NCBI GenBank assembly: GCA_942493265.1
Contig: OW818688.1
Coordinates: 4,960,001-5,024,000, forward strand
DNA length: 64,000 nucleotides
Origin: UBA12481 sp942493265
GTDB taxonomy: Bacteria > Bacteroidota > Bacteroidia > Bacteroidales > UBA12481
Reading direction: 5' to 3'
Positions 21,107 to 31,696 of this stretch are shown piece after piece. How positions within the stretch are numbered: position 1 is the first letter of the stretch; each line of letters begins with the position of its first letter. A program made the translations under genes and the position numbers. The notes beneath the pieces are model-generated. The model searched no databases. It worked only from the letters and a program-made list of their open reading frames with translations, and was not told the origin of the DNA.

Positions 21107-22066
21107 ATGAAGGGGTTTATTATATTATTTGTTGTTTTTCTTTCAAGTTGCTCAACCAAAATTGATACGTCTTTTAACGTAGCACCTTATCCCGTCATTT
21201 ATTCCATTATAAATGCCACGGACACGATGCATATCGTTTATATCACTAAAAGTTTTTCTGGTGATGGAGGGCCATTAGTTGACGCACTGAACCCGGACTC
21301 CCTATATTTTAAAGATGTTAAAGTGAACCTTGTATTTAGAACAAGAACCGATTCAATGAGATATGAAATGAGATTAGACTCAACTGAAAATAAATTACCT
21401 GGAATATTTCATAACCCAAAGAACTTTTATTATTCTGTTATTTCTGAAACATTAGATAAAACTGAGGAATGGTGGTGTCGCTTTCTAATTGACATCCCAG
21501 GATATCGACCTATAACAAATTTGATTAGATTAATTGATCCGCCTAAAATGATTTATCCAACAACAGATGGCTCCATGATATCTTTACGTCCTGAAAATCC
21601 ATTTACTATTTCCTGGATCGGTTCAAGTTGGAATGATTTATCAATTTCTTTTATACTTTATACTCATAAAATAGAAGGTACTGTTGTTGATACTCTTACC
21701 TATAAAAAGAATGCTATTGTAATCCCGGTGATGGGTTCATTCAACTTCGGTATGTCGTTTAGCTTTGAAAATTTTCTGGCGTTATTAAATCGATACTTTA
21801 CGAGCAATATAGGAGTTTTAAGTCGAAGTTTTGGACCAATTTATCTAAAAATTGATTCCGCAGACAAGAATTTCTTTGAGTATAGGCGCATGCTTCAAAG
21901 AGAAATTGACTATGTATTCTTCATAAATTCCAAACCTGAGCCGGTCTTCGGTGTATTTGCGAGCAGATCCAGCAGAGATGTTAGAGATTTAGAATTTGAC
22001 AAGAACACATTGGACTTCCTCTGTTCGGATTCTTCAATGACTAAATTCAAATTTGTCAAATGGTAA
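21107..22066 (+). CDS. Lipoprotein, transposon passenger (possible DUF4249-like)
   Basis: 319 aa from ATG 21107; this start gives a clean lipoprotein signal, FIILFVVFLSSCS, with the lipid-attachment Cys near residue 15. The rest is beta-rich. The C-terminal stretch PVFGVFASRSSRDVRDLEF recalls DUF4249-type envelope lipoproteins, which is tentative. The stop codon abuts the outer right end of the transposon, just as the transposase stop abuts the inner right end. It is downstream of the terminator, so it needs its own promoter, which I could not identify. Confidence 0.72.
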   Translation: MKGFIILFVVFLSSCSTKIDTSFNVAPYPVIYSIINATDTMHIVYITKSFSGDGGPLVDALNPDSLYFKDVKVNLVFRTRTDSMRYEMRLDSTENKLPGIFHNPKNFYYSVISETLDKTEEWWCRFLIDIPGYRPITNLIRLIDPPKMIYPTTDGSMISLRPENPFTISWIGSSWNDLSISFILYTHKIEGTVVDTLTYKKNAIVIPVMGSFNFGMSFSFENFLALLNRYFTSNIGVLSRSFGPIYLKIDSADKNFFEYRRMLQREIDYVFFINSKPEPVFGVFASRSSRDVRDLEFDKNTLDFLCSDSSMTKFKFVKW

Positions 22067-22118
22067 GGGAGCTTTGTTCTCTTGAAGTACGTGCGATTAT
22101 TTACTGTGAAAATCTATG
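22066..22118 (+). repeat. Outer right end of the transposon (second copy)
   Basis: Second copy of the 53-bp right end (46/53 identical to 20368-20420). It abuts the right TTGAT duplication at 22119-22123, showing that this is the end used in the last transposition. Confidence 0.85.
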
Positions 22119-25100
22119 TTGATACCAATTGGCGTTATACTTGGCACAAATCTTCCCGGCGGAGGAGGAGGAGGAGGAGGAGGTGGTGGTGGTGGCGGAG
22201 GAGGTGGTGGTGGCGGCGGTGGCGGTGGTGGCGGTGGTGGGACAGGTATTGGTTCGATCTTAGTGGGAGTTGTATTTTCTGGAATCAGAGTAGGTTTAAT
22301 AGGTTCTATTGGGGTCATTGCATCTATATCAGCATCAAAAGATTTCCAGCTAAGCCCTGTACCATGAATTCCAAGAACTGCACTTAACTCATTCGCCCCT
22401 TGCCAAACTTTTCTAGGAAAGTCCCCCTTTTTCTCTTGATAAAATAAACTATACCCCTTTGAAAGATATCCAGTTGGCGTTTGGACGGCCTTAGGATCTT
22501 CAAATACCTTATTGTAGATATCTTGTTTATTAATTATTTGCATCTTCTCGTCTGTCTTATAAGGATATTTCTCGTTATATGATTGGAGAAGGGATAACCC
22601 ATAGTCAGTAAGTGATCCTCCGAATTTCTTATACTTATCTATCATTTTAGATCTATATTCATAACTTTGTGTATTGGAGATTGTTTGACTACCGGCCAAA
22701 TCAAAAAATACAATAGGGTTATTATTAGAGTATAAAAACCCATTTATTCCATCTCCAATTCCAATCGGATCAACGCTCAACCACCTCCCCAACCATGGTA
22801 GATAATACCTTGCTGAATGGTACTCTAATCCTGTCTCCTCATCCCGTTCCATCCCTGTATAGCGATATCGCTTTGCAATAGATTTTATGGCAGAGTTTTT
22901 CGCTTGATATGCAGTTGTGCCATAAGGGTGATATTCCTCATAGCTTATTACCTCTGCATTTTCATTCAACTCAAGGCTAGCGGAACCAAGATGATTATGG
23001 TACTGATAACGGACGAGTTGTTTCTCAGTGCCGTCGTCAATATCATTACGGATTTCAACCATTACAAAACGGTGCCCTTCGTCCATCAGGCTGAGACTAA
23101 TTCGCTCCAATCCTGTGTGTGCCCCACTGTGCTTTTTGTAAAGTTCATATCCGGCAATGTAAACGCGTTCTTCTTTTTTTGTCGGGTTATTTGTTGAAGA
23201 GTAATTCTCCGTTATTTTGCGGATGCGTTGCCCCTGTCCATCGTATTGGTAATAAGTGGTTTCAGGGGTTCCGCCGCTAGTAACACTTTGATTGATTGTT
23301 TTAACCAATTCTTCCTTAAAGTTCCAGCCCATCTCTTGCAAGTGGGGCATTTTTGTTATAAATCCGTGCTGTTCATGATGGGGATAAGTGAATATTTCTG
23401 AGCCGACCTGCGTGTTTATTAAACGGTTATTGAGCGATTCGCATTCATAATTTCTTGTCCAGCTACCACCCAGATTCGCTACATGTTTCATCAACATGAT
23501 ATTTCCGACTTCATCATATTGATAGCTCTGCGTATAATTCCGCAATGCCATTGCATCAATTTGCTGCATAAAAGGAGCATCGTTCCAGTTGTCGCTACCG
23601 TTAAAAGAAAGGGCGGCATTGTTTTCTCTGCCTGTTGCTTTCACCAATCGGTAAAGGGCATCATAAGTGTATTCACTTAGCGGCTCTACGATTTCGCCAT
23701 CAAAAAAAACAATAGGAATTGCTTGGTCTTTTATAGTGGTTATGTTTCCAACCGGATCGTAGGTGTAGAAAAAATTTTGCAGGATCGAGTTGTTTTGTCG
23801 TTTGCTCACCAATCGTTTCAGCCGGAAAGTTTCTTTGTCGTAATAAAATCTGGTGGTCACATCATTGCCATACCTGATTTTACTCCTTTGACCTTTTTCG
23901 TTGTATTTAATGCTCTGGATGTAAGTTGATCCACCAGGGGCTCCCGGATGCAGAACCGATTCTCCATCTAACAAGCCGGCAGCATTGTATGAGGGTGTGA
24001 TTATGCTTCCGTCGGGTGCGGTTTGTTTTGTAATTCTTCCTAGGGCATCGGTTTCGGTGGTAAAAACAAATTCCTCGTTTTCCAAATCTATTGATTGATT
24101 TTCATTAGTTCCCAGGTTATCAACTGTCCAATTTACTACTGACTTATAGTTTTTAAAGAGTTTACGTTTGGTAAACTTTGGTTGGCCTTTAAAATCATAT
24201 TCCGGCGTTTCAATCACACCACCGGTATCGAAGTGCCTTAAAACTTGCCCTCTAAGATTTTTAAGCTCAGGATCAGTCTCATCTTCACCGTAAATAATCC
24301 TGTCAAACACATTTTCGAGTATTTGATCTCCTGTTTGACCAACAGTATTAATTACAATACTATGTGCTGGTCTATGTAGAATATCATAATAATATTGAAA
24401 CTCATGGTCGCGCTCGTCCCAGGTGCGCAATGGATAGCCAAGAATATTAATGAGCAGCCACCTTTTTCCGGCATCAATGCTATCCTGGTACACCAGGTTG
24501 CCAAGCATATCGTATTTGTACCGCATCACCATAATACCGCGGGCATCGGTCACGCTTCGAAGGTTACCTTCGCTATCAAGACAAACTTTGGTGAGGCAAA
24601 ATTCGTCGGCATACGTTGAGGCATTTCGGTTGTGGTCAACCGATAGGACAGGTTTTCCCAATGGATCAAAATGTTGTATACTGGGCGTATTGGCATGTTT
24701 AGCAGTTTTTACTGCCACCTTTCTTTCAGGATCAGCTATATCTGTCAATGATATTCTTTTCGCGTACCAATCACTTTCAGTCACTGTATCATTTGCATCG
24801 TAGATTAATTGCTTCCAGGAGTCAAATTTTATTTTCGAAAAAGTCCCATCGGGCATTTCGGTTCTAATCAACCGCCCCATAGTATCATAAAACATCAATG
24901 GTGTAACACCGGTCTCCACCAACTCCTTGAAATCTTCGTACCCGGGTATTACGGAAAAATAGGGTTCATATTGCTTTACTGCATTGCCCTTATTGTTAAG
25001 TATCGTTCTGCCATTGCCTATCCAGCGAAGTTGTTTGGGATTTTGGGAAGCCGTATTGATTTCAGAAACCGAATAGGTGCCATCACTATTTACAGTAACT

Positions 25101-28100
25101 TGTTTGGCAAGTCCCGGTTCAGCTTGAACTTTCTTCATTACAACCTTCCCAAGCCCGTTGGAGTATTCAAAACTAAGTTGAAGTTTGCTCTCAGGATTTA
25201 AAGTTGTTTCGTCTTTTCTAGAATGTGCTTCTCTTACAATGGAAGCGACCACAGCAGGTTTACCGGTATTTTTATAAACATCAAAATCATAAACAAAACG
25301 AGCAGATGCCATCTGTAATAAATTTTTTGCATCAGCATCTACGGGGTCATATGTAAATGTTTTATTAGAGCCAAAAAAAGAATTGATAGAGGTATCATCT
25401 GAAGCGGTTCGATATTCAAATAATAAATCCAGGTCATCCGCTTCAATTTCTTTTCCCATCACAGCCATGGCTTTTACCAGGCCAAGTTCATCTGTAATAG
25501 CTTCGGACAGATTGTTGTTTGGATCCCGCATTCGCTGCGGCGACAGGGTGCGGAAGTTGAAAAGATCAACACGTGCTTTATTGCCAATAGCATCTTCGGT
25601 TTCAGCAATGAACAGGAAATAATTACCGTAGTATTTCACTTTCGTGACAGCGCCATAAGGATCGGTGTAGGAAACAGGCAAATAGAAACGATCTTGTGCG
25701 TTGGAAACCGTTTCGGAACCGTCCATAAACTGAGTAATACCCGAACGGATCCACCAGTTATTATCGCCTTCGCTGTGTTCAAACCTACCTTCAGCCATTA
25801 GTACATCAGGATAGGCGATTTTGCTACCTAACACATCATCCAGAAGGGAGGGTGTATAGGCCAGCTGGTAATTTTGAAAAGGCAAGCCCAAGGATTCCAG
25901 ATTGCCCAAAACCAATGGAGTTTGAAGATCGTTGCTCAAAAAAATGGAACGGATATGCTCAATCAATCTTTTTTGGGAAGTATTAGCTAACGGGTCTGAT
26001 GCATAGTTTTCATAAGGGACTTCAGCCGCAGCAGTAAAGCGATTCATTATGCCGGTAACTGTAAAAAGTCCAATGGCAGGTGTTCCCACCTTTAGCTCAT
26101 AAGTTCTGGCTTCTGATGGCATGCGCAAACGATATGCCTCATTATCAATAATATCGTTGGTAAATTGATTTTGGACATAAATAACGGTAGTCCGGTTTTG
26201 TGCAGCCTGGGTTTCCACCGGCAAAGAAGTATCGGCAATTATCCGGGGATAAACCACCGCCGCTGATTCTAGTACATTGCCATATTCATCCAATTTGATA
26301 TTCAGATTGTGGGCAACGCGGGGGTCTGTTGTGTCCCGTTCGTAACTATAAGTGATGGCTTCACTTTCCTTTACCACAAAAATTGCATGCTTGTTTTGAC
26401 CTTTAGGTTGCAGTAACTCAATTACACAATTATGGGCGGCGACTGAATAAGGTGTCAGTTCTTTTTTACGGGCGGCATCTGTGTTCCCAAACCTGATCGC
26501 ATCTTTCGCAAATGTTTCTGAACGTAATGCCATGCTTTTACAAGCCCGCAAAGCTTCCTGCCATTCCTGTCCACTTAAATGATCCAATAGAGCTACATCC
26601 AACCCCGGAGCAGCAATAAGTCTTGCATCTGGTAAAGGTGATTCCAAATTCACAACAGGAAATCCCGCTCTTGCCATCTCTTCATACCAATATTCATGAG
26701 CAAATTGATTGAGGATTCTTTCTCTGCCTAAAAATGCACCGGTATGAAACCATTGTTTGGTTAAAACTGGTTCCTGGTGAAGGTCCTGTTCAGTGATATT
26801 GGTCGCATCTTTTTTGATCCAATGCTCGAAAGTTTCGGCATCGGTTTGCTCCACCATGCCAAAGCCCCGAAATTCTCTATCCGGATGGTCGTAATAACCA
26901 TGATGGTATTTATACGAACTCACAAAATGCCAGCCCGAAATCTTATCTACTGTTTCGGTTTTTGAAATACAGTGAACCGGAAAATGCAGTTTGGTAACCC
27001 ATGGTGTACCGGCAAGTTTATCCTCGATATAGAATTTTGTTGAAGGAGTGTATTCAAGATAAACTTCTTTGCCAAGATTATTCCTGTATGAAACCATGAT
27101 GTGCGGTTTCCTGCTATTCATCAGGTCGATGTATTTCAAGGGACCCTGTGCATCTTTAGCCAAAACACTTGACCAGACAATACATGCAACTCCATTGCCT
27201 AACAGATCAGTTACAGAAACTTTTGCCTGATTGTGAATTTCAGGGAAAGCATTTAGCTCATATCGAACCGTGCTAAAACCGTTCCCACTCAAATTCAACC
27301 AGCAGGTGAACTTATTTTTACCGAGATAAATAATATCAGGTGTTCCTGAACCATCTATGTCAGCGAGTCTTAAATAAGCAGGATTAAAAGCATCAGGGTG
27401 GTCAAAAAGGGGTGCATTATCCATTGCCACTTTAGTCCCAAATTTCCCATATCCTAAATTTGGCCAGTAGCATATTTCCCCGTTGCGAATCCTGACGATA
27501 TCAATCATGCCATCTCCCGACATATCGGCGAGGAAGATCGTTTGAAGGGGGTCAGCAAAAACTACATGCGGTCCAGCTTCTTCATCAAAAGGCTGGAAGT
27601 TTTTATGCGACCTAACAAAACCTTTTCTTCCTGATGATTCATACCAGGTAAAAACATTGTCTTCGGTTATGAGCACTTCTGCTTTACCATCACCGTTCAG
27701 GTCGAGCATGCGTGTATTAGGATCGCGGAGATTGATATTGGGCAGATTTTCAAAATTCCTGAATGATTGCCACTCGTTTTCATCATCCAATTCAAAAAAC
27801 CCTTTAGGCTCGCTATTAAAGTTTGCCAACTGTTTTCCACCATCTGCATCCAGATCAACCAGTACCAACTGGTTGCCTAATCCGTTGAAAGAAGGTTTTG
27901 GTGTGACTAACTTTGCCTGTTCAAACTTACCTCCACCAAGATTATGCTTATAGTACCAACCATTGGCTTGTTCGGTGAGAATGCCCGATAAACCCTCATT
28001 AAAGAGATCAGTAAAGAGGTATTGTCCTTCATCCAAACCAACAGGAGCATGCACCAAATCCGCGGTTGCAATGGTTTTCACCTCCTTATTCCATTCATGT

Positions 28101-29326
28101 TTTTGATATTCAAACTCCATTGAAGGGAGTTTTTTATGGGAATAGGAGCCATCCGGTTTTTTGATGTAGCCATAGGAAGTAATCGCTTTTAGAAAAGTAA
28201 AATCTTGTTCAGTCGACGTGTCGTAATTAAAATTGATCGACTTTACAAGTGTTTTCCTGTCGGAACTATCAGGCATTAATGCTAGTTCATCAAAGACATG
28301 GAACAACAGAATTCTGTTGCACAATCGGGTAGTTCTTATCTCAAAACCGGATTTGAATTCTGAGAAAGGATCAGGTCTAAAATCCCAATCATTCACTTTT
28401 TCAAATGATTCGTTACCCAATAATGTTCCATAATCAAAAATGGTCTGAAACATGTAATCTGATTCAGGAGGGAACGGATCGTTGAAAATCTTGTAAGGCA
28501 TTTTATTACCATACAGGACTTTCTCTAAATATATATTGGTGTAGGTAATGTTGCTGTTTTCAAACCGGTTACGATTATGTAAAAGAGAAGGGTTAAATCC
28601 TGCGGAATCTTCCTTTTTATAAATATATTGAGAACAATTCCCTTTATCATCATAGACAAATTCAGGCAGCCACTCAAATATTTTTGAGGCATTCTTTGGA
28701 TCAGCTATCCGGGATACTTCAGTCCAACCGAAAAGTGTGGTTGTATTTTCTTTCGTTATCACCCGCCATTTGATGGTGCCGTTGTCTTTTTGTGTCCATC
28801 TTTCTATCCGGGCAAAAAGACCTTCCACGCGGGGTTTATAGAACCGAATCAGAAATAAGTTATCCAGGGAATTCGTTTCATTGATGATGAAGGCGCCGTC
28901 ATCCAGAATAAAATTACCACCCATGTCCTTTTTAAATTCCGGCACCAGATCTTCCGCTTCTGAGAAAAGGTAAGTATCTGAATCAATGACATCAAGATAC
29001 TTCGGCAACTCCTTATCAGTTTTGCGTCTGATTGAAGAAAGGCTCAGGTTCCAGCCTAACCCAAAGATACCGTTACCGCCTCCGGAATTATAAGATAAGT
29101 TTAATGAAGGTGAAGCGCCCCGTGCTGGAGAAAATGGAAGTGGTACCGAGAAAGAAGCCGTTCCGTTTACAGCATTCACAGAAAACTTTTCATCAATCCC
29201 TTTAATGGCTCCCCCACCCTTTTGAAGAGAAATTGAAGGAACCTCAATAGCGTTCGATTTCGTTTTACCTCCGTCTGTTTTCAGGAATTGGGAGGACGAG
29301 TTCTTCTTTTCAGTTTGCTCTTTCAT
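22097..29326 (-). pseudogene. TcB-TcC fusion toxin (SpvB / FG-GAP / RHS), C-terminus truncated by transposon insertion
   Basis: 2409 aa as it stands. The N-terminus has the SpvB signature (IDEKFSVNAVNGTASFSVPL ... NSGGGNGIFGLGWNLSL). FG-GAP/VCBS-like segments (LDLNGDGKAEVL, ADMSGDGMIDIV, ADIDGSGTPDIIYL) and a TcB middle region follow. RHS/YD repeats then lead to a classic RHS core end with GLEYHSARYYLPWLGRWL, VDPIG and NNNPIVFFDLAG, after which an associated hypervariable domain begins. TcB and TcC are often separate genes; here they are one polypeptide. After the core come ~140 residues, then 28 prolines, then GRFVPSITPIGIN, where the transposon interrupts. The last residues (IDFHSK) are encoded by the transposon end. 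The original protein would have been ~2510 aa. The shortened product may still assemble, but its secreted C-terminal module is altered. Confidence 0.9.
22157..22240 (-). repeat. CCN trinucleotide tract encoding 28 consecutive prolines
   Basis: Twenty-eight CCN codons in a row, with a pure run of seven identical CCT codons. It joins the toxin domain to the OmpA-like tail. Such tracts are prone to slippage in whole codons and would likely need EF-P for translation. Confidence 0.9.
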
Positions 29327-29777
29327 ACTTTTTTTCGTCGCCTTGGTGATATTAATATGCAGGAATCCTTACAATTACGATTTGGGATTTCATAATCAAA
29401 TGCCTTTGACCTTTCAAAACAGAAGATCAAAAACTTATTGAAATAGGTACAGATCATTTCTTATGCAGGTTTCATATCGGTCACTAGATTAGGTCATCAG
29501 TATTACCGTTAGGATCTGTCCCGATCAATTGCCAAACTGGGAAGAAAAAGTTAAGTACTATATTTATAACTACCAAAAAAAAGTTTGATTATCAACACTT
29601 TATTTTACTGATTAACCTGAGTCAAGCGGATTCAGGACCAACTTACTCGAATTCCAATTCATGGATCAATCATTTCAAAATCTGATTTGACTTGAATAAG
29701 GAGCATCATTGTATATAGGTCGCATAACCAACAAATCGTGTGTTTAGGCTTCTTGATTAGAGCGCACAGACATTTTT
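29327..29777. other. Upstream region of the Tc operon
   Basis: About 450 bp without a gene. It should hold the Tc operon promoter on the minus strand, but no good TAnnTTTG match was found by eye. Confidence 0.4.
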
Positions 29778-30728
29778 TCAGGATTTGTAGAGCCTCTCAA
29801 TGATCTCCTTTAAGGGGGTCCGGCTGGTTTTCTTTCGGGCATGCCCCTCTCCCCTGAGAACGGCCCATAAGGATTTTTCGACTGTATCCCGGGTGAATTC
29901 GGCGAACTGACTGGAATATTCCCGGTCGAGATGCGATCCGAGTGAAAGATACTCAATCACCATTTTATTTTTGCGAAAAGCCTCAATGATCTCTGTAGAA
30001 TTGAGCACCCGCTCCACAATCGACAAAAGGTATTTATTGATCAGGGGACCTTCGGTTCCCATAGTCGATCGAAGTTCAAAAACGTCCTGTTCGTCCAATG
30101 AAATGGCACCAGTCCCTTTTGCTTGCCGGCTATCGTCGATCATGTTGTGAAAGGTGAGCGCTTTAACAGGAAACGGAATCTCAAAGGGTTGGGTGGCAAT
30201 GCCGAAAGGCGACAGTAAGCAAACATTCTCCTTGATTATTAATTCGTTAACATCGAAAGTATAAACCAAGGAATTCTCGATCTGCAGTATCTTCCTGCAA
30301 TAAATGCCTCCTAGCACGATCGAATTGCTGATAAAGGCATTGGTGGCGTAAATATTGCCGTATACGATCGCATTGGTCAACCGTACGGTATTCACATAAA
30401 TATCGGAACAGAACCGGGTGACATGTTCGCTCTCTTCAATATACAGGGAATCCTGTGAAATGACCACGGAGTTAAAAACCACTTCGCCTTTCGGCTGACT
30501 GGTATCGTTGATGATGCGTATCTCCCCACGCAAGTAGCTGGATTCCAAAACGCTGACACCCGGACCGTGCACGGTCAAGTTATCACCGAAAACGCCTCCC
30601 TTGATATCTGCCCCGTTCTCCAGAAAAACGGACCTCCACATTTCAGACCGGTTGCCCGGCAAAACACTACCTTGGTGCAGTTCACCAACAATGCAGCGTG
30701 TGCTGTCCTTAATGCTGTCTAATTTCAT
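29778..30728 (-). CDS. Beta-helix (bactofilin-like) protein, third gene of an uncharacterised operon
   Basis: 316 aa. Residues ~25-190 form a run of short, regularly spaced hydrophobic strands alternating with turns (VFLENGADIKGGVFGDNLTV, LRGEIRII, NIYATNAFISNSIVLGGIYC), typical of a right- or left-handed beta-helix as in bactofilin-type polymer-forming proteins. The last ~110 residues are helical and basic, which is not typical of small bactofilins. No signal peptide. The start is 3 bp after the preceding gene's stop, so translation is coupled. The role is unknown; a cytoskeletal or scaffold function is inferred from the fold guess. Confidence 0.65.
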   Translation of the reverse strand: MKLDSIKDSTRCIVGELHQGSVLPGNRSEMWRSVFLENGADIKGGVFGDNLTVHGPGVSVLESSYLRGEIRIINDTSQPKGEVVFNSVVISQDSLYIEESEHVTRFCSDIYVNTVRLTNAIVYGNIYATNAFISNSIVLGGIYCRKILQIENSLVYTFDVNELIIKENVCLLSPFGIATQPFEIPFPVKALTFHNMIDDSRQAKGTGAISLDEQDVFELRSTMGTEGPLINKYLLSIVERVLNSTEIIEAFRKNKMVIEYLSLGSHLDREYSSQFAEFTRDTVEKSLWAVLRGEGHARKKTSRTPLKEIIERLYKS

Positions 30729-30731
30729 TGT

Positions 30732-31682
30732 TTACCCCTCCATGACAAAAGATTTACAATTCTCCTGAAACCGGACCAGTTCACTGTCCACAACCCGGTT
30801 TTGCTTCTTGATTGTCTCGATGAAGCTGGTCCATTGTTGATCCTTGATATCCGATTCATCCATCAGGCCGGCTTTTTCTCTGACAGAATCTCTCAGCAAA
30901 TCAGTTGTTTCGTATCCAAACTTGCCTATCTTACCACCCCATGGGAAAAATACCCGGATCTCGATTTCACCTGTTTCCACATTTTCCACTTCAACAAAAC
31001 TGGCCGGTAGGTTATAGCTTCCCGGTTCAATCCCCGTAACAGCCGACTCTTCAAGATCTTGGTAAAATGCAGCTCGGCTATCGACGAAATCCAGGACTTC
31101 CCTTTCCGTCTCGTTCAATACCTCGCCAAAACAGATAGATCGTGCAAAGGCGGAATTGGAGATGTGGCCAGAAAGGAAATCGACACTCGGTAGTGATTGA
31201 AAGCTGAATTTCTCCTGTACAGCTTTCGGGTAGACCTTATCGACCAGCTCGAATACGTGGTTGTCCAGCATCCGAAGAAAGGACTCGTGCTCCGTTGCGA
31301 CTTCATCGAAATAACCGTTGTAATCCCGTTTTATCATGCTGATCAATTCAGCAGCATTATCCTTTTTCTTGTTCATGTGTGCTTCAACATATCCGGCTTT
31401 GCTTTCCAGCACCCGGATCAGTGCGTGGCGGCTGAGGACGTCAGCCTCAACGCTCGACGTAAAGAGGGTCTGGAAATTCTTAGTGACCGTATCGTTGATC
31501 ATCTTCAAAAGTTCCGGCAGGTACTCCAGAGTTTTGATAGGTCCTATGAATTCACCCAGGTATTTTGTGAGTATGTCAACCATAAGTTGGGTTGATTTCT
31601 TAACTGAATCGAGTTCGGGTGAAGTAACCTGAATTGTATCAGGCATTTCAACACGGATATTGGTTGGATAATTGTTTGCCAT
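30732..31682 (-). CDS. Uncharacterised mostly helical cytosolic protein, second gene of the operon
   Basis: 316 aa, charged and predominantly helical, with no signal peptide or membrane segment. A short beta-rich insertion near residue 225 (FVEVENVETGEIEIRVFFPWGG) breaks the helical pattern. No family is recognised. It sits 14 bp after the large membrane protein and 3 bp before the beta-helix gene, so the three products probably work together. Confidence 0.65.
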   Translation of the reverse strand: MANNYPTNIRVEMPDTIQVTSPELDSVKKSTQLMVDILTKYLGEFIGPIKTLEYLPELLKMINDTVTKNFQTLFTSSVEADVLSRHALIRVLESKAGYVEAHMNKKKDNAAELISMIKRDYNGYFDEVATEHESFLRMLDNHVFELVDKVYPKAVQEKFSFQSLPSVDFLSGHISNSAFARSICFGEVLNETEREVLDFVDSRAAFYQDLEESAVTGIEPGSYNLPASFVEVENVETGEIEIRVFFPWGGKIGKFGYETTDLLRDSVREKAGLMDESDIKDQQWTSFIETIKKQNRVVDSELVRFQENCKSFVMEG

Positions 31683-31696
31683 GGTGATTTCTCCTT

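Larger units (their letters stand above)
18350..22118 (+). mobile_element. 3.77-kb passenger-carrying IS4-superfamily transposon inserted in the Tc toxin gene
   Basis: The outer ends are 16-bp terminal inverted repeats: left CATAGATTTTCATAGT at 18350-18365, and right, read inward on the minus strand, CATAGATTTTCACAGT from 22118 to 22103 (15/16 match). The flanks are TTGAT at 18345-18349 and TTGAT at 22119-22123, a 5-bp target duplication. Inside are a transposase gene, a first right end at 20368-20420, two passenger genes and then the outer right end. The unit therefore moved as a whole using the distal end. Family assignment is tentative: a DDE transposase of ~580 aa with 5-bp duplications fits IS1634-like elements. 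Confidence 0.9.

Noticed and set aside
22116..22367. Glycine-rich plus-strand frames opposite the toxin end
   Set aside because: They are the complement of the proline codon tract and overlap a well-supported gene.
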